Positions 39,267 through 47,525 of a stretch of DNA of 64,000 bases are shown here, one piece after another. The DNA is from Palsa-744 sp036498265 (GTDB taxonomy: Bacteria > Actinomycetota > Thermoleophilia > Solirubrobacterales > Solirubrobacteraceae), in assembly GCA_036498265.1 (NCBI GenBank), contig DASYFT010000030.1:1-64000 (forward strand), written 5' to 3'. The notes beneath the pieces were generated by a model, which saw only the letters and a list, made by a program, of their open reading frames with translations, did not search any database and was not told where the DNA came from. Every line of letters starts with the position of its first letter. Positions within the stretch are counted from its first letter, which is position 1. The position numbers were made by a program, and so were the translations under genes.

Positions 39267-40520
39267 ATGTCGAGCACGGATCGCCAGCCTGCCCGGGCGC
39301 CGGCCAGATGCGACGTGGCGATCGTCGGCGGCGGGATCATCGGGCTTGCGGTGGCCCGCGAGCTGATCCGGCGCGACCCATGGGCGTCGGTGTGCGTGCT
39401 CGAGCGCGAGGACGACATCGCGACCCACCAGACCGGTCACAACTCCGGCGTGGTTCACGCCGGCGTGTACTACGCGCCGGGGTCGCTGAAGGCGCGCCTG
39501 TGCGTGGAGGGGGCGCGCGAGCTCTACGAGTACTGCGAGCAGCGCGGGATCGCCCATGAGCGCTGCGGCAAGCTGATCGTCGCGACCGATGCATCCGAGC
39601 TGACCCGCCTGGACGAGCTCGAGCGCCGAGCGATGGCGAACGGAGTGCCCGGCCTGCGGCGGCTCGACGCCGCCGGCATCGAGGAGCTCGAGCCGCACGC
39701 GCGAGGGATCGCGGGCCTGCACTCGCCCGAGACGGGGATCGTCGACTTCCCGGCGGTCGCGCGCGCCTACGCGGAGGACGTGCTCGCGGACGGAGGCACG
39801 GTGAGCACCGGCTGCGAGGTCACCAGCGTGGCCGCCGTCGACCGTGGACTGCGGCTGACCCACTCGCATGGGAGCACCGAGGCCGGCCATGCTGTGTTCT
39901 GCGCCGGCGCCTGGGCCGACCGCCTGGCGGTCAAAGCCGGCGCCGGGCCGGACCCGCGGATCGTGCCCTTCCGCGGCGCCTACCTCAGGCTGCTCCCCGA
40001 GCGCAGGCACCTCGTCCGCTCGCTCATCTATCCAGTCCCCGACCCATCGCTGCCCTTCCTCGGGGTGCACCTCACCAAGCACGTCGGCGGCGAGGTTCTG
40101 ATCGGCCCCACCGCGCTGATGGCCGGCGCTCGGGATGCATACCACCTGGGCACCGTCCACCGCCGCGATCTGCTCGACACCCTGGCCTGGCCCGGGACCT
40201 GGCGCATGCTCAGCCACTGGTGGCGAACCGGCGTCGGCGAGCTGCGGCACGCGGCGCTGCGCTCCACGTTCGTGCGAGCCGCCGCACGCTACGTCCCGGA
40301 GCTGCGCACCTCCGACGTGGAGCCCTCCTTCGCCGGGGTACGGGCGCAGGCCCTCGGACGCGATGGCCGGCTGGTCGATGACTTCGTCTTCTCGGCCACC
40401 GAGCGGGCGCTGCACGTGCGAAACGCCCCCTCGCCGGCCGCCACATCGTCGCTGGCCATCGCCCGCCACGTTGCCGACGAGGCGGAGCGGGCGTTCGGCC
40501 TGGCCGCTCAGGCCCGCTGA
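39267..40520 (+). CDS. lhgO: L-2-hydroxyglutarate oxidase (LhgO family)
   Basis: A 417-aa FAD-dependent oxidase of the DAO fold. The dinucleotide-binding site is at the N-terminus (VAIVGGGIIGLAVARELIRR), followed by the family's THQTGHNSGVVHAGVYYAPGSLKARLCVEGA block, VDFPAVARAYAEDVLADGG, and LGVHLTKHVGGEVLIGPTALMA. It oxidises L-2-hydroxyglutarate, a side product of malate or lactate dehydrogenases, to 2-oxoglutarate. Start ATG 39267. A structured inverted-repeat region follows the gene and may end its transcript. Confidence 0.93.
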   Translation: MSSTDRQPARAPARCDVAIVGGGIIGLAVARELIRRDPWASVCVLEREDDIATHQTGHNSGVVHAGVYYAPGSLKARLCVEGARELYEYCEQRGIAHERCGKLIVATDASELTRLDELERRAMANGVPGLRRLDAAGIEELEPHARGIAGLHSPETGIVDFPAVARAYAEDVLADGGTVSTGCEVTSVAAVDRGLRLTHSHGSTEAGHAVFCAGAWADRLAVKAGAGPDPRIVPFRGAYLRLLPERRHLVRSLIYPVPDPSLPFLGVHLTKHVGGEVLIGPTALMAGARDAYHLGTVHRRDLLDTLAWPGTWRMLSHWWRTGVGELRHAALRSTFVRAAARYVPELRTSDVEPSFAGVRAQALGRDGRLVDDFVFSATERALHVRNAPSPAATSSLAIARHVADEAERAFGLAAQAR

Positions 40521-40570
40521 GCGTCGCTCGAGCGCCGGCTTCGCCGGTCCCGGAAGGGCGCACGGAGCGC

Positions 40571-40608
40571 CGGTACCTGCTGGTCAAGGGAGCAGGCCTC
40601 CTGTACCG
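40571..40608 (+). terminator. Inverted-repeat structure after lhgO
   Basis: CCTGCT (40576-40581) pairs with AGCAGG (40591-40596), and the outer CGGTAC (40571-40576) is complemented by GTACCG (40603-40608) across a bulge. It lies 50 bases after the lhgO stop and 58 before the next start, so it may be a terminator or part of the propeller gene's leader. Confidence 0.4.
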
Positions 40609-40665
40609 TCGTCCTGTCAACACGTGTCGCCGCCAACGGAATGGCGGTGTGCCCGGGGGACCTCA

Positions 40666-43053
40666 TTGACCGATGACACGCGCACGGTGAACAGCAGGTG
40701 CGGCGTCGCCGCGCTCGCGCTCCTCGCCACAGCCCTGCTTGGCCTAGCCGTCGCGGCGCCGGCGCATGCAGGCGAAGTGACCGGTGCGTCGGACAACCTG
40801 CGCACGGGCTGGTATCCGGACGAGGGGACGCTCGAACCCCCACTGCTGAGGAGTGGGCGCTTCAAGCAGGTGTTCAGCCAGAAACTGAGCGGTCAGATCT
40901 ACGCCCAGCCCCTGGTTGCAAATGGAACCCTCCTCGTCGTGACCGAGACGGATATGGCCTACGGCCTCAACCCGGTCACCGGTGAAGTGCGCTGGGAAAG
41001 GAAACTCGGTCAACCAGTGAACTCCGAAGCGGCGCCCATCAAATGCCCGGACCTCGCGCCGACCATCGGGGTCACCGGAACCCCCGTGATCGACACGGCG
41101 AGGAACGTCGCCTACTTTGTGGCAAACGAAGTCGTGGAAGGGAAGATCTTCTCTCGGATGCACGGGCTTGACCTGAGCAGCGGAAACGAGGTCTTCGGGC
41201 CGGTCGCCATCGAAGGCAACTCTCAGAACGCGATCTCGACCGAACATGTCGCATTCGAACCGGCACACGAGCTCCAGCGGCCGGCGCTCCTGTTGATGAA
41301 CGGGGTGGTCTACGCCGCCTTCGGCGGCCACTGCGACGAACCGCCGTACCATGGGTGGCTCGTCGGCGTGTCAACAGAAGGGCACGTCGTCACCAAATGG
41401 GTCACATCAAACCATGGTGACTCGATATGGCAGGGTGGAGGAGGGTTGGTGTCCGACGGGCCGGGCCAGATCCTTTTCACGACCGGGAACGCATACAAAA
41501 ACGAAGCCGGAAAATGGGATCCCGTGCCAGGGGATACAGCCGCCTCGGCAGAAGCCGCTGGCCGGTTGGGGGAGTCGGTGGTGAGGGTCGCCGTCCAGCC
41601 CAGCGGCGAACTGAAGGCTTTGGACTACTTCTCTCCATTCGAAAGTAGGTTCTTCGACGAAGAAGACACCGACCTGGGATCCGCGGCGCCGGTTGCGTTG
41701 CCGCCGCAGTTCGGTACCGCGCGCGTGCCCAACCTGCTGGTTCAGGAGGGCAAGGACGGTCACGTCTATGTGCTCGACCGCAAAAAGCTCGGAGGTCGTG
41801 AAAACCTAAAAAACAACATTGTCCAAGAACTACCCGAATACGGGGGTGTCTGGGGCGCCGCCGCGGTCTGGCCCGGCGACGGGGGGTACGTCTACGTCCC
41901 GGCCGTGTCCCACTCCGGCTCCTCCACAGGGGGCGGAGGGAACCACCTCGGCTTTTTCCGCTACGCGCCGGAAGGTGAAAACCCCAGGTTCTCGACAAAA
42001 CCCGCGGAAAGCTCCGAGAAGTTCTTCTTCGGCTCGGGCTCGCCGATCGTCACGAGCAACGGCGTGGGAAGCGGCTCGGCGCTCTCCTGGATCACGCGCT
42101 GCCCCAGCGAACCAAGCGCGGAAGTAGAAGTGTGCACAGGCGCACAACTGATGGCCTACGAAGCCGACGCCGCGCCCGGCAGCAAGCCGAATGCGATCTG
42201 GAGTGCTCCGATCCAGAAAGCCACCAAGTTCGCCCGACCAGGCGCGAGCAACGGCCACATCTACGTGGGCACGAGCCAAGGCTCCAGCAAAACCACGAGC
42301 TCCGGCGAAATCATCGGCTTCAGCGGACCGTCGCTGACCGCGTCCAGCCAGAGCCTCGCGCTGGGTACGGTACTCGTCGGCGCCCAGGCCTCGGGCCACG
42401 TCATCTTCACCAACACGGGAACGCCGCTCAGGATCAACGGGGTGACGGCGACCGCGCCGTTCACCGCATCTGCGGCGCCCCCCGTCCCAAGCGAAAGCAG
42501 CCCCGGCGATGCAATCAGCGTCAGCGTCTCGTTCACCTCGACCACGCCGGGCGCGTTCCAGGGCGCGGTCGAAGTGCTGACCGACGCGGGCACGTTCAGC
42601 GTGCCGGTCTCGGTCGTTGTCACCACGCCGACACCGCCTCCGCCTGAAACCACCACGGTCGCCGGCCTCGTCGTGCAGCCGCCGCCGGGGCCGTTGCTGA
42701 CCGGCGTCGAACCGGTGCCCGGGCTGACGAGCATCCAGTTTCGCCCCTTCGCGTCGAGGCTGAGCTCGCATCGGCGCAAGCTCGCGGTGAGTTACATCGT
42801 CTCCGCGGCGGCGAGGGTCGAAGCGATCGTCTATCGGCGCGTGGTGAGCCATCGCTGTGCGGCCGGTGTTAGCAAGTGCGGCCGCTGGGCTGCCACGCAC
42901 ATCAGGCTGAAGGTCAGCGCCCACGCCGGGATCAACCGGCTCACGCTGCAGCTCGGCGCGATCTCCGCCGGCAACTACCGCCTGGCGCTCACGCCGCTCG
43001 CGCCGTCGGGAATACGGGGCGTGACGCAGTACCTGCGGTTCAAGACGCACTGA
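40666..43053 (+). CDS. Secreted PQQ-binding-like beta-propeller protein (paralogue)
   Basis: A 795-aa exported protein starting at TTG 40666 behind GGGGGA (5-base spacer); GTG 40687 is an alternative without a ribosome site. A signal peptide (to about residue 40, LAVAAPAHAGEV) is followed by a propeller (about 45-530), one choice-of-anchor D-like domain (about 545-660, e.g. LALGTVLVGAQASGHVIFTN), and a basic C-terminal beta domain. It shares the N-terminal pattern DNLRTGWYPDEG.L and QIYAQPLVANGTLLVVTETD with the 25527-28523 protein (NDLRDGWYPDQPSL and QVYAQPLLAAGALLVATQKN). GAA and AAA codons are frequent. The role is unknown; it may be a surface or matrix protein. Confidence 0.85.
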   Translation: MTDDTRTVNSRCGVAALALLATALLGLAVAAPAHAGEVTGASDNLRTGWYPDEGTLEPPLLRSGRFKQVFSQKLSGQIYAQPLVANGTLLVVTETDMAYGLNPVTGEVRWERKLGQPVNSEAAPIKCPDLAPTIGVTGTPVIDTARNVAYFVANEVVEGKIFSRMHGLDLSSGNEVFGPVAIEGNSQNAISTEHVAFEPAHELQRPALLLMNGVVYAAFGGHCDEPPYHGWLVGVSTEGHVVTKWVTSNHGDSIWQGGGGLVSDGPGQILFTTGNAYKNEAGKWDPVPGDTAASAEAAGRLGESVVRVAVQPSGELKALDYFSPFESRFFDEEDTDLGSAAPVALPPQFGTARVPNLLVQEGKDGHVYVLDRKKLGGRENLKNNIVQELPEYGGVWGAAAVWPGDGGYVYVPAVSHSGSSTGGGGNHLGFFRYAPEGENPRFSTKPAESSEKFFFGSGSPIVTSNGVGSGSALSWITRCPSEPSAEVEVCTGAQLMAYEADAAPGSKPNAIWSAPIQKATKFARPGASNGHIYVGTSQGSSKTTSSGEIIGFSGPSLTASSQSLALGTVLVGAQASGHVIFTNTGTPLRINGVTATAPFTASAAPPVPSESSPGDAISVSVSFTSTTPGAFQGAVEVLTDAGTFSVPVSVVVTTPTPPPPETTTVAGLVVQPPPGPLLTGVEPVPGLTSIQFRPFASRLSSHRRKLAVSYIVSAAARVEAIVYRRVVSHRCAAGVSKCGRWAATHIRLKVSAHAGINRLTLQLGAISAGNYRLALTPLAPSGIRGVTQYLRFKTH

Positions 43054-43115
43054 GGCCAGCCGGGCCTCGCCCAGCTCCTCACGCGGCCCGCTCGCCGGCG
43101 GCCATCGCGAGGCTC

Positions 43116-43754
43116 CTACATCTCGAACGCCGTGCGGCCGCCGGCGTCGACGAGGTCCTGCAGCCTCGCGCGGCCGTCGCCGACGACCGGCCCGCCGTGA
43201 GCCAGCAGCAGATGCGTGAAGTCGACCTCCTCGAGAAGGCGCGAGCACGCGGCGAGCAGGCCTCGCTTGGTCGCCGGCGGTTCGTCCATCAGGGAGTCCG
43301 GCACGAACCCCAGCACGCGATCCCGTCCCTGCCCACCGAGGACAACAGCGTCGGCGAGCACGACGGCCCCCACCTCGGGGAGGTGCAGGGCGGTGTCGTC
43401 CGGGGAGATCGCGTCGAGCTCGCAGGCGATCGCGCCGCCGGGGAGCTCGTCGCCCACGGAGAAGCCCTCGACCTGCCGTCCGCCGGAGAACTCGTGCAGT
43501 CCCAGCCGGTTGCAGTGAACGCGGCATCCGAAGCGCTCGGCGAAGCTGCCCGACTCGCGGTAGTGGTGACGGTTGGAGAGCAGGATCGCCGCGGGCGGCG
43601 CCGGGCGATCGGCGAACCACTCGAGACCCTCCTCACGAGGGACGAGCGGGTCGATCAGGACGCCCGCGGGCTCCAGCCAGTAGGAGGAGACCTCGGCGTG
43701 GATCACCGGATGGCGTGCCGTCCAGTGGAAGACTCCCGGGAGGACCTCGCGCAT
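43116..43754 (-). CDS. MBL-fold protein with degenerate metal-binding motif
   Basis: A 212-aa protein from ATG 43752-43754; GTG 43802 is in frame but abuts the next gene. The metallo-beta-lactamase fold is suggested by VLPGVFHW, SYWLEPAGVLIDPLVPREEG, VGAVVLADAVV and LLLAHGGPVVGDGRARLQDLV. The HxHxDH metal-ligand motif is replaced by SNRHHYRES, keeping only one expected His, so hydrolase activity is doubtful. It may be a non-enzymatic relative or use an altered metal site. Confidence 0.75.
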   Translation of the reverse strand: MREVLPGVFHWTARHPVIHAEVSSYWLEPAGVLIDPLVPREEGLEWFADRPAPPAAILLSNRHHYRESGSFAERFGCRVHCNRLGLHEFSGGRQVEGFSVGDELPGGAIACELDAISPDDTALHLPEVGAVVLADAVVLGGQGRDRVLGFVPDSLMDEPPATKRGLLAACSRLLEEVDFTHLLLAHGGPVVGDGRARLQDLVDAGGRTAFEM

Positions 43755-43798
43755 CGGAGCACCATACCCACGCCTCGCCGCCTGGCGAGGCTCCGTGC

Positions 43799-44971
43799 TC
43801 ACACCGAGCCGAGCACGCTGGCCGGCCGCCGCTGCGCCGCCCGCTCGATCACCGCAACCATCTCCGCGCGAAACCGCTGCCGGCCGAACCGTCTCGCGCT
43901 CTCGCGCGCGGCGCCTGGGTCCAGCGACAGCTGCTCGAAGCGCTCGATGGCGGCCGCGAGGGACGCGGGGGTCTGCTCCTCGAAGAGCACACCCGTCTGT
44001 CCGTCGAGCACCGACTCGGAGGCTCCGCCGACGCCGTAGGCGATCACAGGCGTCCCCGCAGCCTGAGCCTCGACGGGCACGATCCCGAAGTCCTCCTCGC
44101 CGGGGAAGAGCAGCGCGCGGGCGCCGCTCAGCAGCCGGTCACGCTCACCGCTTGTGACCTTGCCCAGGAACTCGGTGTCGCGGCCGGCACGCGATCGCAC
44201 TCCCTCCAGCGCCCGACCCGAGCCTGCGACCTTCAGCTTCCTGCCGAGCATCGCGCACGCCGCCACGGCGAGATCGACGCGCTTGTACGGCACCACGCGG
44301 CCGAACGTCAGGTAGTAGTCCTCGGGTGCCCGCTCTAGCCCGAGGAAGTGGTCGACGTCGATCGGCGGATGGACGATCTCCGCCGAGCGGCCGTAGTAGC
44401 GCTCGATCCGCTCGGCCACGTGCGCCGAGTTGGCCACGAACACGTCCGGTCCTGCGGCGCCCGCCAGATCCTGCCTCCGCAGGCGGCTGAGCAGGGGCGG
44501 CAGCAGCAGCCGCGTCACACGCCCCACCTCCTCCCCCTGGAGGAACCCCTCCTCCCAGGCGTAGCGCATCGGCGTATGGCAGTAGCAGACGTGCAACGCA
44601 TGCGCCGGGGTGCGGACGTTCTTGGCGCAGGCGTGGCTGCTGGAGATGACGAGATCGAAGCCCGAGAGGTCGAACGATCGAAAGGCCGAGTTCATCAGCG
44701 GCAGCAGCTTGGGGTAGTGCCGCGCGGCGCCCGGTATCCGGTTCAGGTAGGAGGCGTGGACCCGGCGCTCGGTGATCACGGGCGGCCACGGAGCGGGGTC
44801 GTACACCGAGGTGAACACCTCGGCCTGCGGGAACATCTCGAGCAGCTCGACCACCACCTGCTCCGAGCCGCCGGGGATCGTGAGCCAGTCGTGCGCCACC
44901 GCCACGCGCGGGAAGCGCCGGCGAAGCGCCTCCAGCTGCTCGGTGCCGAGCGTTGGACCGTCTGGCTGCAC
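43799..44971 (-). CDS. GT4 glycosyltransferase (mannosyltransferase-like)
   Basis: A 390-aa protein from GTG 44969-44971; the frame is open further, but that would overlap the divergent gene. The N-domain begins VAVAHDWLTIPGGSEQVVVELLEMFPQAEVFT, typical of a known GT4 subgroup that often acts as mannosyl- or rhamnosyltransferase. It also holds ISSSHACAKNVRTPAHALHVCYCHTPMRYAWEE. The C-domain has the donor motif GEEDFGIVPVEAQAAGTPVIAYGVGGASESV with the E-x7-E pattern. It is the first gene of the glycan region and is divergent from the 45006 gene across 34 bases. Confidence 0.9.
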   Translation of the reverse strand: MQPDGPTLGTEQLEALRRRFPRVAVAHDWLTIPGGSEQVVVELLEMFPQAEVFTSVYDPAPWPPVITERRVHASYLNRIPGAARHYPKLLPLMNSAFRSFDLSGFDLVISSSHACAKNVRTPAHALHVCYCHTPMRYAWEEGFLQGEEVGRVTRLLLPPLLSRLRRQDLAGAAGPDVFVANSAHVAERIERYYGRSAEIVHPPIDVDHFLGLERAPEDYYLTFGRVVPYKRVDLAVAACAMLGRKLKVAGSGRALEGVRSRAGRDTEFLGKVTSGERDRLLSGARALLFPGEEDFGIVPVEAQAAGTPVIAYGVGGASESVLDGQTGVLFEEQTPASLAAAIERFEQLSLDPGAARESARRFGRQRFRAEMVAVIERAAQRRPASVLGSV

Positions 44972-45005
44972 CGCCGCGAGCCTACACGCCCCGACGCCTG
45001 GGATC

Positions 45006-46187
45006 ATGGCGCCGATGCCCGACCCCCCGAAGCTGCGCGGCCGCGACATCGTCTGTGTCGGGTTCGCCGACTGGGACACAGATCTGTGGACCAACCAGCA
45101 ACATCTGATGTCTCGGCTCGCCCGCGAGAACCGGGTCCTGTTCATCGAGTCGCTCGGCCTGCGACAGCCGCAGCTCGCCGGCCGCGACATCGCGCGAGTG
45201 TGGCGGCGGCTGCGGCGGGGGTTGGCAGGGCCCCGAAGCGTCGACGGGCTCCACGTGCTCTCGCCGCTGGTGCTGCCCTTCCACCGCTACGCCGCCATCC
45301 GAGCGGTCAACAGGCGGCTGCTCCCGGCGCTGGTGCGCCGCGCGGCAGCGCGACTGGGCCTGCGCGACCCGATCCTGTGGGGCTACGTTCCCCAGGCGGA
45401 GGTCCTGATCCCGTCGGTGAAGCCGGCGCTTGTCGTCTATCACTGCGTCGACGACATCGCCGCCCAGGAGCGCATAGACACGAGCAGCTTTCGCGCCGCC
45501 GAGGAGCGCTTCGCCGCCCGCGCCGATCTCGTGCTGGCCAGCGCGCCCGCGCTCGCCGCGCGTCTGAGGAGCGTGTCCGACAACGTCATCGACGCTCCGA
45601 ACGTCGCCGACACGGAGCTGTTCGCGCGCGCACTCGCGCCAGGGCCGGTCGACCCGGCGGTGGCCGCCCTGCCGGCTCCGCGGATCGTCTTCACCGGCGC
45701 GATCGTCTCGATCAAGCTCGATCTGCCGCTGATCGTCGAGCTCGCCCGACTGCGGCCGGAGTGGTCGTTCGCGCTGGTCGGTCCGGTCGGACCGGGAGAT
45801 CCCCACACCGACGTCTCCCGCCTGGAGGCCGAGCCCAACATCCGGCTCCTGGGCGCCCGCTCCTACGAGCGGTTGCCCGAGGTGCTGCGCGGCGCCGACG
45901 CCGGCCTGATCCCCTACGCGAGCAACGAGCTCACGGCGAGCATCTTCCCGATGAAGGTCTACGAGTACCTCGCCGCCGGGCTCCCCGTGGTGGCGACGCC
46001 GCTGCCGGCGTTGGCGGGGGTCGCCGACGTGGCGAGTGCCCCTGACGCGGCGGGTCTCGCTCGGCTGCTCGACGAGGCGCTCGCCGGAGACAGCCCGGAC
46101 AAGCGTGCGGAGCGCTCCCGGCGCGCGGCGGCCCACTCGTGGGAGCGCCGCCAGCAGGAGATCGCAACCGCGATCGGACGGCTGTGA
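45006..46187 (+). CDS. Glycosyltransferase (TuaH-like GT4)
   Basis: A 393-aa protein from ATG 45006. The N-terminus (IVCVGFADWDTDLWTNQQHLMSRLARENRVLFIESLGLR) matches the TuaH-type subgroup. PALVVYHCVDDIAAQERID and ADLVLASAPALAARL mark the N-domain; ASNELTASIFPMKVYEYLAAGLPVVATPLPAL in the C-domain carries the donor site. It overlaps the downstream glycosyltransferase by 4 bases (GTGA), so the two act in one pathway. It likely adds one sugar to a lipid-linked repeat unit. Confidence 0.9.
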   Translation: MAPMPDPPKLRGRDIVCVGFADWDTDLWTNQQHLMSRLARENRVLFIESLGLRQPQLAGRDIARVWRRLRRGLAGPRSVDGLHVLSPLVLPFHRYAAIRAVNRRLLPALVRRAAARLGLRDPILWGYVPQAEVLIPSVKPALVVYHCVDDIAAQERIDTSSFRAAEERFAARADLVLASAPALAARLRSVSDNVIDAPNVADTELFARALAPGPVDPAVAALPAPRIVFTGAIVSIKLDLPLIVELARLRPEWSFALVGPVGPGDPHTDVSRLEAEPNIRLLGARSYERLPEVLRGADAGLIPYASNELTASIFPMKVYEYLAAGLPVVATPLPALAGVADVASAPDAAGLARLLDEALAGDSPDKRAERSRRAAAHSWERRQQEIATAIGRL

Positions 46188-47293
46188 AGGACCTGCTCGT
46201 CACGACGCACACGCCGGTGCTGCGCAGCGGCCAGGCGGCCCGTACGTACGGCGTCGCCAGGGCGCTCGCCTCCGGCGACGGCCTCACGCTGCTGTACGTG
46301 CGCTTCGATGCGCCCGAGCCAGACGCCGCCTTCCGCAACATCCCCGGGATCGAGTTCGCCGAGGTCGTGCCATCGCGCGGACCCGGACGTATGCTCGCCT
46401 ACGGCACGGCGCTCGCCTCGGGCGTGCCGGCCGGCTTCGCCCGCGGTGTCTCCACCGAGCTCACGGCGGAGGCCGAGCGGCTGGCCGCCGATCCCGGACG
46501 CGGGCGCGTGATCGCCGACGGGCCCATCGTGGCGGCCGCGCTCAGGAGCCTCGCGCGCAGGCGCCCCGTGATCTACAACGCACACAACGTGGAGTCCAGC
46601 TTCCGCGTGGATCTCGACGGCAGCACGCGTGGCCTGCGGCGGTTCGAGCGCGGCGTGCTGGCCCGCTCGGAGGAGTCGTGGATGGTGAGCGAGGCCGACA
46701 TCGCGATTGCACGGGAGCTCTGTCCCGGGGCTCGCCTGCGCTACGTGCCCAACGTCGTCGACGTCGCCGCCATCCGGCCGGTGTTCCCGGATGTCGGCGG
46801 GCGGCGCGCCGTGTTCGTGGCCAACTTCACCTACGAGCCCAACTTCAACGGGCTGCGCTTCCTGCTCGACCGGGTCTTCCCGCGAGTGTGGAGCGAGCTG
46901 CCCGACGCCTCGCTGATCCTCATCGGGGCCGGCCTCGAGAGGCCGCCGTCGGAGGATCCCCGCGTACAGGCGATGGGGTTCGTCGACGACCTCCGAGAGG
47001 CGTACGCGAGCGCATCGTGCGCGGTCGTGCCCCTGTTGCAGGGCGGGGGCACGCCGCTGAAGTTCGTCGAGGCCCTCGCCTACGGGATGCCCGTGGTCGC
47101 AACCCGGCGAGCTGCGGCCGGGCTTGCCGTGCAGGACGGCCGGCACTGCTTGCTGGCCGACGACGAGGAGCATTTCGCGGGAGCTCTGGTTCGAGTGCTG
47201 CGCGACGGCGCGCCCGACGTGGCCAAGCACGGCAGGGAACTGGCCGGCGAGCGCTACTCGATCGAGGCTCTGAGCGGGTTGCTGGCGCGCTGA
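46184..47293 (+). CDS. GT4 glycosyltransferase
   Basis: A 369-aa protein starting at GTG 46184 inside the upstream stop. Motifs include TTHTPVLRSGQAARTYGVARAL, IYNAHNVESSFRVDLDGS, AVFVANFTYEPNFNGLRFLLDRV and CAVVPLLQGGGTPLKFVEALAYGMPVVATRRAAAGL, the last with a PL..G.GT..K..EA donor loop typical of EPS-type glycosyltransferases. It is co-translated with the TuaH-like gene. A structured intergenic region and then a candidate c-di-GMP riboswitch follow its stop. Confidence 0.9.
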   Translation: MKDLLVTTHTPVLRSGQAARTYGVARALASGDGLTLLYVRFDAPEPDAAFRNIPGIEFAEVVPSRGPGRMLAYGTALASGVPAGFARGVSTELTAEAERLAADPGRGRVIADGPIVAAALRSLARRRPVIYNAHNVESSFRVDLDGSTRGLRRFERGVLARSEESWMVSEADIAIARELCPGARLRYVPNVVDVAAIRPVFPDVGGRRAVFVANFTYEPNFNGLRFLLDRVFPRVWSELPDASLILIGAGLERPPSEDPRVQAMGFVDDLREAYASASCAVVPLLQGGGTPLKFVEALAYGMPVVATRRAAAGLAVQDGRHCLLADDEEHFAGALVRVLRDGAPDVAKHGRELAGERYSIEALSGLLAR

Positions 47294-47373
47294 GGCCCCA
47301 AAAACGCCCGTGCGGCGGCGATCGACATATGTCCAGCCTTCCAGCGGGGGCTCAGCGCGCACGGGAGAGGGCC
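47294..47373 (+). other. Nested inverted repeats directly after the glycosyltransferase stop
   Basis: Outer GGCCC (47294-47298) pairs with GGGCC (47369-47373). An 8-bp stem CCCGTGCG (47307-47314) pairs with CGCACGGG (47358-47365). A perfect palindrome GACATATGTC (47324-47333) sits inside. It may be a complex terminator, a structured RNA, or a regulator binding site at the palindrome. Confidence 0.5.
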
Positions 47374-47450
47374 CGACAGACCGCTTGCAGGTCTAAAGAC
47401 GGCGGCCGTGGGTCCCGAGCGCGGAACTAGCGTCGCCATTTCCCGAAACG

Positions 47451-47512
47451 GCACACCCGTCGCGAGGCGGGCTCGCAAAGCAAGGGGTCTCTCCGGAGAC
47501 AGCCCGGCTACC
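47451..47512 (+). ncRNA. Candidate cyclic-di-GMP-I (GEMM-I) riboswitch
   Basis: The segment matches GEMM-I features in order. First GCACACC; then a 6-bp stem CCCGTC/GGCGGG closed by a GCGA (GNRA) tetraloop (47456-47471); then CTCGCAAAGC (47472-47481), close to the conserved GACGCAAAGC; then GGGGTCT and a hairpin GTCTC-TCCG-GAGAC (47487-47500); then CAGCCCGGCTACCG, similar to the conserved AUAGCCGGGUUGCC end. The aptamer ends about 2 bases before the AAGGAG ribosome site of the glycoside hydrolase, a good geometry for translational control. I cannot score it with a covariance model. Confidence 0.62.
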
Positions 47513-47525
47513 GAAGGAGACACGC

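Noticed and set aside
41830..43620. A 596-codon minus-strand frame
   Set aside because: Antisense to the propeller gene and out of frame with the MBL-fold gene; Arg-rich shadow composition.
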